A program made the translations under genes and the position numbers. DNA of 64,000 bases, taken from Nectonema munidae. Its lineage: Eukaryota > Nematomorpha > Nectonematoida > Nectonematidae. Location of the stretch: positions 462,001 to 526,000 of the forward strand of contig JAUIRK010000953.1 of assembly GCA_030549495.1 (NCBI GenBank), written 5' to 3'. The notes beneath the pieces are model-generated. The model was not told the DNA's origin, searched no databases, and saw only the letters and a list, made by a program, of their open reading frames with translations. This document shows positions 32,211 to 45,300 of this stretch, in pieces (positions within the stretch are counted from its first letter, which is position 1; the number at the start of each line of letters is the position of its first letter).

Positions 32211-32711
32211 GGATGAATATACTTCATATCTCCTGGGATAATAAAATAAAAGATACCGATAAAAAAAGCCTAGGATCATCAAGAAGATTTTTTAATTAGA
32301 ATGCTTTGAGTGCGGGTAAAATATATTAAAAACAAATCCTAAAAAAGTTTTTTCGAACCCAAATTGCAGAAATTAAATTTCTAAGATCATCATGGAATGA
32401 ATAGCCAAAAGAATGGAGGTCGTATCGAGATACATAATTTACTGACAAATGAAATATTTTGAGTGTTAAAATTGGTTTATTAAATAAATTAAGAAAATAA
32501 ATACCAGAGAAATACTGCAAGTAGAATTTATTTTCAAGTTTATATATTTGACATTGATTGACTGGTTTAACTATTTTTTGACATAAATAGGTAATTAACT
32601 CTAAAAACAAAACGATGATAAAAGAAAAACGCTTTTTCAATTATTTTTTTCATGGATGGCGTTAAAAAATTTTAATTGAATTTTTACTCTTTAAAATAAA
32701 AAGATAATACT

Positions 32712-34110
32712 TTATTTAGGGAACCATAAAAAAGCATTACACTTTTCACATCGCCTTGTGGTTTTATTTTTTTTTGAACTGCAAAATGGACAAGATACGC
32801 TTTTTTACTGTTCAATGCACAAATGTCGAGAGATAGTTACAAAACGCAGCCAGGGTCCATTTTCTGGCTGGTTTGTATGCATGATATGTTTTTGCCATTC
32901 TGTTCGCAACATCGACGCCTCTTTTGTATTCATTGTAAGCGAAAAGACTTTCGGGCTTAGAAGCGATGTTGCTGATCTGCGCATTTTTGTGTTAAGAGAC
33001 GTAAACTACTTTAAAATTTCTGGGAGCGTGTCTTTTTGGAACATAGGCACTGATAGAAACGTAATTAGAGTAAACTATGCGGCTTTCACATTCATTTAAA
33101 TTCAGTTCTTTGGGGAACAGGGGTCGGAAAATAATAGGTATAAATCTTTTATTTGACGTAATTGTCCCACAAACGGACAAACTTTTACTATGAGCCCATA
33201 CGACAAGATCATCCTGCGTTGTGAAAAACCTGACTGTGTATAGACCACATCCTGGCGGAACATTACTTTTTCACAACCAATCTTTTGACAATAGATGATC
33301 CAGAAAAATAAGACGAATCTTGTAACCCCGATACATATATTTCAGGTACCATATAATAGTAGTACTTTGAGTCACATATATGATAAAACTTAATACCATA
33401 TCTACCAGGTTTATGAGGATCGTATACTTTTACTAGGCACCCTCCTCTGAAAGCCACAAGCTTTTCATCAATAGTGACAGCAGAATGAGGAGTGGAAAAG
33501 AGGGAAAAAACTTTGAAAAAATGGTCATGGATATATCTAATAGGACTGATTTTATCATTTACATCGCGATTTTCTCTGTTATCAAATATTATAAAGATGT
33601 GAATGAGAGTGAACATTTCGCGTCCAATCACAGCTCTCAAAAATGGACTTTCGTAAAAAGAAAAGAGGCCAGATGTCTTAATTTTCTGATCACCGTTTTG
33701 ACCAATATAAAGCAATACGGCAAAATAGGATAACAGGTGATGAATCTTGAAACTTTGGTAACAATGAATTAAATTCAAGTGTTTAGGTCATACAAAACCA
33801 AAAAAATATAGGATATAAAAACTTACTTATAGGATTCAAGTTTTAACTTTGCCATACTGTATATATGTTGAATAATTTCAGGTGTTATGAAAGAATTAAA
33901 AATCGTAAAAACATTAGATACATTTTCATTGAGGACCAGGAGGAGGAGGGGAAAAGTTTCTAATATTAATACTTTCTACTCTTCCTCTGAGTAGTAGGCG
34001 GTGACCAGGTATATTTTGTTGAATCTGGAGACTCTAAATTTTCATCAATTTCTTCAGAAATAAGAACTACTAGAAGAGGAACATGACATCGATGAGTTTG
34101 AAGAAAAATC
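32712..34110 (-). pseudogene. Second piggyBac transposase copy, decayed
   Basis: Minus-strand blocks in order: an N-terminal acidic segment (SEEIDENLESPDSTKYTWSP, about 34070-34010), SPFLRAVIGREMFTLIHIF, and NDKISPIRYIHDHFF. Next come HSAVTIDEKLVAFRGGCLVK (first catalytic D) and YDPHKPGRYGIKFYHICDS (33778-33263), then RFFTTQ and CGTITSNKRFIPII (33180-32992), EYKRGVDVANRMAKTYHA, ARKWTLAAFCNY and a C-terminal cysteine cluster (CPFCSS..., CEKCNAFLWF) ending at 32712. The second aspartate is replaced in the RFFT block. Several frameshifts are present. It retains the middle segment that the copy at 10.7-12.5 kb lacks. No TTAA-flanked ends were identified. Confidence 0.85.
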
Positions 34111-34170
34111 AGCACTTGAGAAGTAGACATAAGTAGGTAATTCTTGAGAAGTGGACATAAGTAGGTAATT
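34108..34170. repeat. Short tandem duplication, about 28 bp x 2
   Basis: TTGAGAAGTAGACATAAGTA and TTGAGAAGTGGACATAAGTA follow one another, each continuing GGTAATT. It lies at the upstream edge of the second piggyBac copy. Confidence 0.75.
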
Positions 34171-34849
34171 TTAGATTTCAAGGAAAAAGGGAAGCAGGAC
34201 CGGAAGAAAATGACAGAAAGACGACGAAGTAAAAGATTAGATAGAATTGAATGAAGAATAAACAAGCTGGGATAGAGGAAACAGATAGATTGATCTCGAT
34301 AATATTTGTTGACAAAGAGTATAAATATCTTGGAATTTATCATCGATACCAAAGAAGAAATTATGCGAATTCCTCATACATAGTAAATACGCACATTCCA
34401 TCAGAGAACAGAAAAATAAAAAGAGAACGCTCTCTGAAAAATGAGAAGCTAACGCCATTTTCGAGAGATAACCATCTGGCGTTTACGTAGTTATAATGAT
34501 AGCAGTTCCAGTTAAGTATAGTTAATAGTAACATCAACATTTCATCCACAGTAAATACGCGTGTACATTATTATAGAACGGAAAAATGAGAAGCGAACGA
34601 CATCCATTTTCATCAGACAGTACATACGAAAAAAGGTATAAAAAAGTTTTTTTTTATAAAATTTTATAGATGACGTTAATTTTTTCCAGCCAATCTGTTT
34701 TTAGAAAAAAAAATGTGTATGAAAAAGCCCATAATTCAAAAATTTTGTTAAAACAACAAATTAAAATATTTAAATTGAAAAATCTGGAAATTTTTTTTTA
34801 AATTTAATGTAAAAATGCATAGAGTCCGTAAACTACGTTATGAAATAAG

Positions 34850-35500
34850 AGTCTGTAAAGCGAAGGGTAGATGCCCTGTTCAAGAGGATGCAAAACTGAA
34901 GTAGTATTAGGAGGCAAGAAATAGTTTAGGTAAACGAGGATGGAAAGGTGAATTATCAAGCATCAATATAACAAGTCTCTTCTGTGTTTTCGTGCGTTTA
35001 TCGAACGATTTTACCCAGTCAATAAAATGTTGGTAGTCATACAAGCTTCATGATTGGCATAGTAGGTCACAGGTTGATATACTTGAAGCACCTTGGATTT
35101 TGAGACTTTCCTATGACAACTGTTTTCTCAAAAGTACCAGTTTGATTAACACAAAGTGATTCAGTTAGTCTTTCCTTAGATCGTTTTCCGACAATACAAC
35201 GTTCACCTTTTATTCCAAGAATTAAAAAAAATTTTATTCCAATATTTTATAGGGCAAAGTTCTGAAACCAAGACCAGTCTCATCCATATTGTAAATATTC
35301 TCAGGTGCATATCCAGAAAGATCTGGCAATTTATTCTAAAATGCCTCTACAGTTTCACTATCAACAAGCCCTCTTTCTCCACTTATAGAAAGGCTAATAA
35401 TATTATGTCTGAACTTGATTGTAAATGGCTCTGCTAAGCGGGTTGTGATCATATAAAGGGATTGCTGGAGACACAAGTTTGATTTCACGCTGAAGAATCT
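34850..35500 (-). pseudogene. Second Tigger/pogo-type transposase copy, heavily decayed
   Basis: Minus-strand frames give, in order, NMDETGLGFRTLPYKIL-like sequence (DDE_1 start), GKRSKERLTESLC, TVVIGKSQNPRCFKYINL, and LPPNTTSVLHPLEQGI-like sequence. This is the same fold as the copy at 18961-20340 but with different wording, so it is a different subfamily. Frames shift several times. No ends were found. Confidence 0.75.
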
Positions 35501-36457
35501 ATTTGTGATAATACAGAAAATATCTCATTTAAGAAAAATGAAAAATTTTATAGGTTTTAAATAAAAATAAAATTTATGCAAACAATTCCCTCCATGGAAG
35601 CCTAAGACACTAATATTGAAGAAACGATGCAACAAACATGGAATACTTATTAAAAAGCGCGAATTTTCGAGCACATGCTCTTTCTTCAGTCAAAAGAAAC
35701 CAGTCAACTATTATAAAACATAAGGAATATAATTTATAAGCAAACACAAACAGTTTAACAGAAAATAAGATACCCTTATCTTATATAAGCATTAATCCTT
35801 GCAAGTAACTTTTAAATAACATTAATACAAGATGTTTTGACAAAATTCTTAGCCAAGCTTTAATTACAAAGTCTTTCTTTTGTTATGCGCTAGCTATAAT
35901 TCTTACAGTTTACTTTCATACACAAAGAAATGGTAAGTAATGATAACAAAACGGTGTTTTATCAATTTTAGTTTCGGCATCATAATGTTGCTATCTTAGT
36001 CTATGGATTGCCCACAACACTAGTCTCACCTATATAATGACAATTGCAGATTTTACATTGTAAATTATGCACTAATGATCATTGAGACTTGAGAGATGTC
36101 CATAAACAGGATTGTTGAGTGCATTGTGGAATGTTCTCTCCAACTTTTTAAAAATGTTGGTGCAAAAAATTTTTCCTGCGATAGTAGTAAAATTAAATCT
36201 AAATATAGCGAAAATAATATAAATTTTAATATAGACGAAGTAAAATTTAAAATGAAAAACTACATAAAAATTTATTCAAAAATATACAGCTTTTAGAAAT
36301 GGAAAATTGTTTTTGAACGCTTCTCAAACTAAGAGCCAGGCGCTATATTTCTAAGGAACACGCGGCAGCTTTGATGGAACAGTGGTGATGGGCATCCCAA
36401 GTTGAGAGCCATTAATTGTTAAGCTAATTAGTTTCTTAATTTATAACTTAAAGCCAC
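35501..36457. other. No gene recognised
   Basis: Contains a 66-codon open frame (36096-36296) with no recognisable features and a GTAAGT following AAATG near 35933 that could be a chance splice site. Nothing else is supported. Confidence 0.4.
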
Positions 36458-36688
36458 GCCCGTAACCAGGCAGGGCAGAGGGGGCAGTTGACCCCTTAAA
36501 TTTTTTAAATTAAAAATAATTCTAACAAAATTTGGAAAATATTTAAACATATGATTATAATTATATTTTACCAATTTAGATAAATCATTATTTCTCCCAC
36601 AAATGACGAATATAGAGCACACAGGATATAGACATTTAGGCACTCTGATGGTAATCTTTCTCTTCTAAAAGTTTTTCTGGCTACGGGC
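36458..36688. mobile_element. Probable MITE, 231 bp
   Basis: Inverted ends GCCCGTAACCAG on the left and GCCCGTAGCCAG on the right when reverse-complemented. A G-rich stretch follows the left end. No target duplication is clear and no gene is inside. Confidence 0.55.
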
Positions 36689-38490
36689 TTGCTATTTGGT
36701 TGGTTGTTTTTGAAAATGATATTTATTTAGAAATAGGCATCTTTTATGTCTTGATAATATTAAAAATTATCTTATTTTTCATCAAACTTATGTTTTTGCG
36801 TTTTACACACTACTTTGTTCTTGTGTTTTGAAAGCGTGTGCGTGCATAATCTCTTGTTGAATGCGGTTCTTGAATTTAATCCCACATTACACCAGTTCAC
36901 TAGATGGTATTAAGTGCTTGGATCTAAAACATAAAGTCGAATATATGCTTTCGGTAGTAATCCTACGCTTGTGATGATGGTGCTGTCTGTGGTAATGAAG
37001 ATTGGCTGCGAGGTGTTGGATATCGGAATGATGATTGTAGGTTAATGAGTATCATTTCAAATTACTTGATTTCACAAGCACTTCTTAATTCCACGATCCC
37101 TCAATCTCATTTCGCAATAAGAAAAGAATTTAACTTCGAGAAATTAATCTTTTTAATGGAGTAGGGAATTAAAGAAAGATGGCGGTAAAAATAATTTTTC
37201 TATGTTCACGTGTGTGTTCTCTTCTCACCCGTTCTTTTGTTCTCCTAACCTCTTTTAATTTTATTACAAAATGCCTGACATGGAAAATATACGCGAACAA
37301 TATGTTGTTTCCCTAAGCATTGTGATTCCTTAATCCTTATGTTTCGTGTGTGCATTAATTTCTGTAAAACAGACGCGCTTAATCATGCATGCTAAAGAAG
37401 ATGATGGATGAGTGGAGAAATGAGAAGGGCTGGGTCATTATACCTTGGCTTAGCTTTAATGCATTCAAATGATTCTTTTCAAGATGCTGCTGCTATCAAA
37501 TCGATGAAATGTAGGGAACAAAGGCGCCAAGAAGTCTTGATTTATTTGTGAATTTCATTTTCGAGCTTTTTAAATGATCATCTCTGCAGCAATTTTAATC
37601 ATTTTCACAAACATTATTCCATTATTCCGTAAGTTTTTTGATTCTAACACTCTTGAATTAATTATTATAAATCATTTTATGCATAGGGAGGTCTTGAAAT
37701 GTTACCAAGCCTCTTTCTTACGCTTTATAAATATATTTTATAGGAAATTTTTTATAAGCACATTTGTTTGTTATATATGGACAGATTTTTGTGCCTCTTC
37801 AATCCCTCCTTTTTTTCTTGTAAAAACCAGATATAACGACCGAAATTCGACACTCGGAACTAAGTACAACGTAAAAATTCCTTCGAATTCATACAAAAAC
37901 GTATCCCCCATTTCATTTTATAAGCAAAATATATACCATTTTGCTTTGTTTTATAAGCTCTAACTTTTGGTGATTAATTTTTTCTGCCCCTTACATTTAT
38001 CGAAGTCATTTTCATTTTTTTCAAACACATTATTATCGCCTTCAAAATCATAAATCTTAACATCAAAGCTGTACAAGAATATCAACAGCCATTGCAATGT
38101 TTTTAAAGTTACTTTTATCAATAGGACAAACTCTTCATTACTATAGCCTTGTTTCTTTCACTTATCTCATCATTATTTTCATCAGAATCAACATGACTTT
38201 CACAATGAATATTTGAAACAAAGTCATTTTAAAAATAAAACCGCAAAATAATTTTTAGATGATTATTCACTTACTAAAAACCAAACTGATTTATTAAACA
38301 AAAAATTGAATCAAGAAGATTCACTTTAAAATCTTCAATATTTTGTTCCACTTCTTGAATGTCTAAAAAATTTTGCATCAATTTTTTGAGATAGATAATA
38401 ATCTAACCCGTAATAATATTTTCCAGTTAAATAAAATATTCTTGCAAGAATTTTCTCGTTATAGTGAAATTTTGTTATTAAAGCAGTTTT
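36689..38490. other. No gene supported; possible unseen 5' exons of the mucin-like gene
   Basis: A 129-codon plus-strand open frame (37574-37963) is rich in F, I and Y and shows no domain. A run of codons from about 36974 to 37040 begins with two ATGs and could join in phase to the exon at 39380 through a weak GT, but its residues do not look like a signal peptide, so I do not call it an exon. Confidence 0.4.
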
Positions 38491-39180
38491 AAGAAAATAT
38501 GGTATAGTTTTGAAGAGACGGATAAAATCTCTTCGTTATAGGTGGAATTCGATACAACCGTATTCATGATTATAACTGATTTAATTTTTCTTGAAATTTT
38601 AAAACATTAAAAACGTTGAATAAATCTTTTATTTAACAAAATACTAGCAATAATATTTCGGTCACTATGACCTTCTTTTGATATATATGACGTAAAATGA
38701 AAGCGTGGAGTGTCTTATATTTATATAGACATTATATTATTGCTAGTATTTTGTTAAATAAAAGATTTATTCAACGTTTTCAATTTATTTTCTTTACAAC
38801 TTTTATTTATGAAGACTCAGCGCCATTTTATCTACATTTAAAACATTAAATCTTATATTTGCGATATTGAAATTTTTTTTAAAATTCCAAATGTTGGAAG
38901 ATAAGTGTTGTGCTGTCAAAAAGCGTCTCATCTCGTTTGCTAAAATTAGGCAAAAGAAAATATGGTATAGTTTTGAAGAGACGGATAAAATCTCTTCGTT
39001 ATAGGTGGAATTCGACACAACCGTATTCATGATTATAACTGATCTAATTTTTCTTGAAATTTTAAAACATTACATCTTATATTTGCGATATTGAAATTTT
39101 TTATAAAATTCCAAATGTTGGAAGGTAAGTGTTGTGCTGTCAAAAATCGTCTCATCTCGTTTGCTAAAAGTTAGGCAAAC
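38491..39180. repeat. Tandem duplication of a ~228-bp unit; first copy carries an insertion
   Basis: Unit 1 starts at 38491 and unit 2 at 38954, both with AAGAAAATATGGTATAGTTT. The first 119 bases are nearly identical (a few substitutions). The second halves (38849-38953 and 39073-39180) match too, starting at ATCTTATATTTGCGATATTG. Unit 1 is interrupted by 239 bases (38610-38848) that unit 2 lacks. Confidence 0.85.
38610..38848. mobile_element. Insertion with a perfect 46-bp inverted repeat (hairpin)
   Basis: Absent from the sister tandem unit, so its limits are known. A 12-mer TTTAAAACATTA lies at both edges (38598-38609 and 38837-38848), a likely target duplication. Within it, 38611-38656 and 38734-38779 are exact reverse complements (AAACGTTGAATAAATCTTTT... 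at the left) around a 77-base loop. The hairpin fills the left two-thirds only. Confidence 0.75.
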
Positions 39181-39379
39181 TTTGCAATATTTTAACGACG
39201 TTGAGAGGGGAGAGAAATGAACTCTATATTTGCTTTCATTGACTCCAATCCAAATGAGTCTTCTTTTGCATCGCTCATCCACCCTAAAAGTGAAGAATCT
39301 TCTTTAAATGCTGAATTAAAAACCTTTTTTGTTCGATATTTGTATACATATTGATCTGAGTCGAGAAAAAACTTATTAG

Positions 39380-42300
39380 GTCAGCAAGGGTCCAGTTGTT
39401 TCGAAAAGTGTGGCAATTCACTGGAGACGAATAAAGAATGCGTTTTGGATCTTTTACCGACGGCAAGGCAAGAAAACAAAACTTGGCTGAAAGGGGAAGA
39501 AGATATGCCTGTTTTGAAAATCCGTTGCAAGTGCAAAGAAAACTTCTTCTACGATCAGCAATCAGATTCGTGCATGAGTAAGGAACTTTCACAGAATCCA
39601 TTAAATCTAACGTTTTGAAAGGGACAACATCTAAGGATGATTTAACATATATATTTCAAATATTGTAATACTAGAAAAGCCATGGAGTAGCATAGCCCTT
39701 AAAATTTTTCATGAGTTTTTTTTAGCTAGAAAGCAGTATTTGCAGGGCACAGGGTTTTCATACATTAAATATTTCTGAGTATTTATAAAAAAAATTTTAC
39801 CGTGGTTCACAAGGCATTTTTTATAGTACGACAGAGCAATTTTACTAATTTGAAGAAAAGTTCCTACATTCTATTCCATTCTAGCGAATTTATTTTGATT
39901 TTAGTGACAGATAATTTTTTATTTCTTTTTTGGAGCATATAAAAATATATTATAGAAAGAAAGCATTCATTTCTAATCCTGAAGAATGTTAATTTTTAAA
40001 TTAAGATTAATTTTCGGTATTGATGTTAACTCTACATGTAAGTAAATGATATTAAGAGTATAGGTATGCCCGTCGATAAGTTCTTTTAATTGTCCCGCTA
40101 CAGATGATGATTGGCATTTGTCCTGGTTCAATAGCCAACCATAATAAAATCTCACATTTACCACGACAGAAAAAGAAAAACTCCTATATATCTTCTCAGC
40201 ATAAAATTCAGTCAAAACATAACAACGTTTATTAGCAAGTGTAAAGGAAGTGTCAGTGAGAAGGCATGCATAAAAGTTGAAAGGAAGTAGAAACGAAAAC
40301 ATTTATTCAAATCATTAGAACTTTTAAGTGTATTATTAATAATAATAATCTATTATTATATTCTTCTTTTCCACACTCTGTTCCTTGTTTTCTACTCTAT
40401 GGATTTAGCGCTTGTGTTTTTGTGAAGAAGACCAGAGTGGTTGAAAATTAATTTTGACATAAATAAATTTGAATAAAAATTTTACTTTTTATTTCCTTAT
40501 TTACAACTTTTATAACAAGGTTGACAGTTTCAAAAAAATATAGAAACAAAAAGTGAAGAAGAACAAAGATCTTGGATTGCCAGATTTTTACATTATAAAT
40601 CGGTGGCATTGAAAAAAAGTTAGAAACAAGTTTTTGCATTTCTCACAAAAATATTTAGAACTAAATTTTACATAAACTCTTTTTTGACATATAATATTAG
40701 TGAAAGAAAAGTCGGGATTCTTATAAATGCTACAGGATTCCGTGGTTAAGCGATCGCAAAACCAGATAAACCTCGAAAACAAGCCCATCTAGCAACCCTA
40801 ATCATAACGCATTTAGTTTATTTATACTTAATTAAAAATTTTGAAAACCCTGTTTTAAGTGAAGACTGAATATGCCACTGATGAGTAAGGAGTCCACTAT
40901 GGGTACCTTTCTTAATACACGTGGAGCATTGAATTCTTATTCTCAATTTGAGATAACTCATTAATGAAAATTCTTTTTCTGAAATAGAACACGTTCGACT
41001 TCATTCTTTATATGGCCATTCTAAATGTTCAAGTCTCATTTTATTTTCTTTATATGCGACAAAATAGTTAGTTTTACAACGATATTTTAAGAGACATTTA
41101 GGCGTGAGTAAGGTTGATCAGATAGTGGGTTTCGATAACTTAAGGTCTTGAGTTCGAGCCCACATCAAGCCTCCTTTCTTCATAGTTCGATACAAGCGGC
41201 GCAATTGTGCCTTCTCGATGAAAGCACACAACCATACCTATACCTTATATGTATTAAGTGATTTCAAAGTATAGCAGTTATAATAAAGACTTTTCAAAGC
41301 ATTTTATTTCATATCTTAATAAAAAGAACCATTTACTTGTATACAGGTTACAGTAATATTGTGGAGCCGGAAATATCATAAATTCAATAAAATGTCTTTA
41401 GCTATTTCATGTAATTCCTAGGAATTTCATAAAATAACTGGAGTGTTACATGAAATCAATTGGAAATTCATACGGTGGATTGATTTGATGAAATTCGTAA
41501 GTAAAGCAATAATTTCACAAATTCTCCAAAATTTTTAGAGATTACATGAAATCCCTGTTTTCACTATCTTACTGTAACATATACACGGAGTGGTATCATA
41601 GGGCGGGGTGATATTCTCTCAGACGCCTACTCCCGGGTAAGGTGGTCGTGGTGGACTCCGTGTTGCTCATTATTCAATTGCAAATAATCTTTTTGTAGTC
41701 AAGTCAACAATTTTCCGTGTCGTACTTCACGTTGAAAGTCTTCAGTTCACTCACCACTTAACGGATTTCTTGAGTGCGCAGTTCATCGCTCTTCAAGACA
41801 ACTTCATCAACACTGCGAGCTTGATCATCATCGCTAAGAAGCATTTCCGCAGATACGTCATCAATATACAAGTGGCCAAGTTTACGCCTGGCTCGGTCTT
41901 GATCCACGCTGACCTGGAAATCGATGACAGAGCCAACACATCATCCCAAAAAATTAAGGAACTCTTTGAGGAAGGCATTGCCCGCGAGTATGCGTACCCG
42001 CTGGACCTGAGCAGTGCATACGTGAAGTACGTGTGGAAATCGAAGGACTTGTGCGAGTCGAAGCAGCGCTTTTGCCCGCAAAACTCTCACTGCGTTCAAC
42101 AAGACTCCAGCTTCCTCGGTTGCAACTGTGATACCGGCTTCATCAAGGTGAAGGGCAGGCTCGATCGATACGTCTGCAAGAGTAATCACTTTCCCTAATA
42201 TTAATGGCTATTATGGCATATAACCATTTTTATGCCATAACTTATTTATTGTAATCCAAAAGATTCTTGAATTTCATTGAATCTCAGAAAAGTTACTAAA

Positions 42301-45300
42301 AAACTGAGGAAAGCTGCAAGACCTACCTTCTTTTGAGGCCACAACGGTTCATTCAATTGATAAATAAAAATGATTATCAAAAGTAAGCGCTGACGTCTAG
42401 TTCATCAGGCGCATGCCTAATAGCTGCTAGACAGCAGTTGGAATCTCACAGAGAGAAGATCAACGATTTATGAAAAGGGGTTTGAACACACCAAGTTAAG
42501 GTGATGAGATTTAATTAGAAGAAAAACAGAGTTTTCTCAGAGATCGAATACAAGATAGCATACGATTTCGAAAGATGCACTACCAACATAAATTTTTTTC
42601 ATTTTTTTGCCGTTTTTTATCAATTTTTTTAAAATTGTCTGTGAACAATTTCGTACATCGTTTTTTTAAAACAGTACAAAATACCTCCATTTTGTAGCAT
42701 ACAAGATTATGAATGAAATATTTTTGAGATCAAGTAAAGATGAGCACTCCCAAAAATGACCAGTAAAGAAAAGCACCCCCGATTTTTAATAAGTAAAGAT
42801 AGGCATTCCCAATTTTAACTAACAGAATAAATTAGAAAAAAAAATAAAAATATAGGATCAAATTTAATAAAATTGATATTGTTATATTAGAAAATAAAAT
42901 TATATATTGAAATGACAAATTTATTATTAAGTTTAATCAAATTGATATTGTGCTGCAATAGTGTTACAAAATCTATGAAATTTGTCGTACTTGTTTCGTT
43001 CGTTCCACATGAATTCATGCAAATAAGAGTTCAGAAATTCTCTTTTACATCCGGTCATTTGTTTTATTTTGAAAAATTCTGCAATATATTTGCAGGCAGT
43101 TCTGTTTTTCATAAATAAGCAAGTAAAGATAAGCACCCCCGTAGAAACAGGGAGTGCTCATCTTTACTTGATCCAAAATATGTAAGTACTGCAACAATTT
43201 TGTTTTTTCCAATGGAGTCATTTATGGTAGGAACATTAACATCACAAAACCCCACATAATAGTTTGGGTGTAAAGTCAAGTCCTGTATTAAAAATTATGA
43301 GAAAAATTTATATTTAACACCTTTTGTTAATTCAATCAATAATTCCGCCTACTAATGTCAATTTATAGCTCATATGGGAAATATGGAAAATTAGTTGGTT
43401 GATTTGAAATCAAGATGTCTTTAGTGTTTTGAGTACGGAAATATGTTCATCAAATATTTTTTTAGTGTAGATATTGTATTTTATCTTTTTATTAAGTAAA
43501 GAGAATAAGTTTTAAAAAATTATTGTGTATATGTTTTTTATGTTAATACTGGGTTCGTCTCTTTACCGTAAAGAGCAATAAGAAAGAAAGAGAAAGACAT
43601 TTATTTTCAAATCCTTGAAATCAATGAGTGAGTAAGATTTATATCATTATCATATTAAAATACAGGAGTAAATATCATAACTTGTGAGTAGAATTTGAAA
43701 AATATCAGATAATTTAAAGTCTAGAAAAATTCATGAAAACTCTTTAAAAGATCGAAAAATGTATGAATACCTTCAGTAAGAAGATGCCAAAAAGATAAAT
43801 GAAAGCTTCCAAACAACCGTAAACTACAGGAAAGATTCTTGAATTTCATTAAATCTCAGAAAAGTTACTAAAAAACTGAGGAAAGCTGCAAGAAAATCTC
43901 CAGAAAAATGACCGAAAGACCGGTATAACTAATATGAAACTTTTGGATTATAATCTTCTTATCTCCATATAAATGTACATATTTATACATATTACGCTAT
44001 TTTTTTAGTGTTCCAGTCTTTTTGTCAAATGCATTGAGTCCTTTCTTTAGGTTTCTGAGTTTTTCATGTAAATTCAAGTTCTTTTGGTAGCTTTTTAAGT
44101 TTTTTCGTAATTTTATTACTCTTACCGATGATAATAATAAGTTTTCAGTTTTTTCCAGAAATCTTTGCATAATTTTGTCTGTCATTCTTGTTTCCCGTAA
44201 CTTCCTTGTTATATTTGTAGCTTTTCTAAGTTTTTTCACGATGTTATTAGCCTTTCCCTATGTTGTCCCAGTTTTTTACGAATTTTTCGGTAGCTTCTCT
44301 GATTCCCTCAGGTGAAGAGACATGCCCATTAACATTTTAAGGAGTATTATTTTGAAAACTAATAGTCTGCTTATCTAGTTCAATTTGTTTTATATAGCTT
44401 AGAGCAGGTGATTTTTATTTTTTTTTGCGACAACGGTGTTCAACTATGCTTTAACGCGTTTTTGCTCCATTACAAAAATGTTTCCTGCTACTTAAAGTTT
44501 GTCTGTTTCTATCACTTTCTTTAGCAAAATTATTTGTCTCATTTTAACACTTTTAATTGTAGGAAAAAAGACGACTTAATTAATTTGATTTAAAACTCAA
44601 ATCGTTTAAAGACCAGAGTCGACAATTGTGCCTTTACAAGAATAAAATTGTCTACGTTTTTATAAATGCAGACATAGACAATAGTAAATTTCTTCTGCTT
44701 TACAACAGAGACCGTTTGATTAATCTGAGCCTCAACGGTTCAAAATCCACAAATTATCTGCTCAACCTAAAAAGATAAATGTGAAATGAAATGGGTTAAG
44801 TAAGTAGGCTGCAGGATTCAATCAAATATTGATTTTTCAAATCTCGATACATGTAAGAACACTCTTTTTTCCAAATAATAAAAGTACAAATTCATTTTAT
44901 TCTGAATATAAAAGCATAATTACAAATACATTAATATTTGATCCAGCCCTGATACACATTCACATATAGTTTATAAAAAGGCAGAAAATGTTACTTGAAA
45001 ATTTGATCGAAGAAGCAAAGTATAACATCAAATAAGTTTTTGAAAGAATGACGGATCATATATAATATATATTTGAAATTGACTTCTAAATATGTTATTT
45101 CTCCAATTTACATCATAATATCATCATTTAAGGCAAATAAATCAAATTTATATTTAAAAATTTTTATTTTAGAGATTTGTAATTCTGAATTTTGCAATAA
45201 TAATGGAATTTGCACATGGAACGATTACGAACCCGAATGCACTTGCAATGTGGGGCAGTTTGGAAGCCGATGTAATTGGCGCAGACTAGACGTCACTCTT

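Noticed and set aside
36974-37040. First exon with signal peptide for the mucin-like gene
   Set aside because: The phase would fit, but the donor is weak and the residues (acidic, interrupted hydrophobicity) do not resemble a signal peptide.
41767-42198. Single-exon gene beginning near 41770 and stopping at 42198
   Set aside because: There is no ATG at its start. A strong splice acceptor at 41697-41698, a donor at 42182 and in-phase EGF exons on both sides show it is one exon of a larger gene.
43997-44239. Lysine-rich 80-codon minus-strand frame with repeated KLRK words
   Set aside because: It reflects a degenerate tandem repeat in an intron, not a protein gene.
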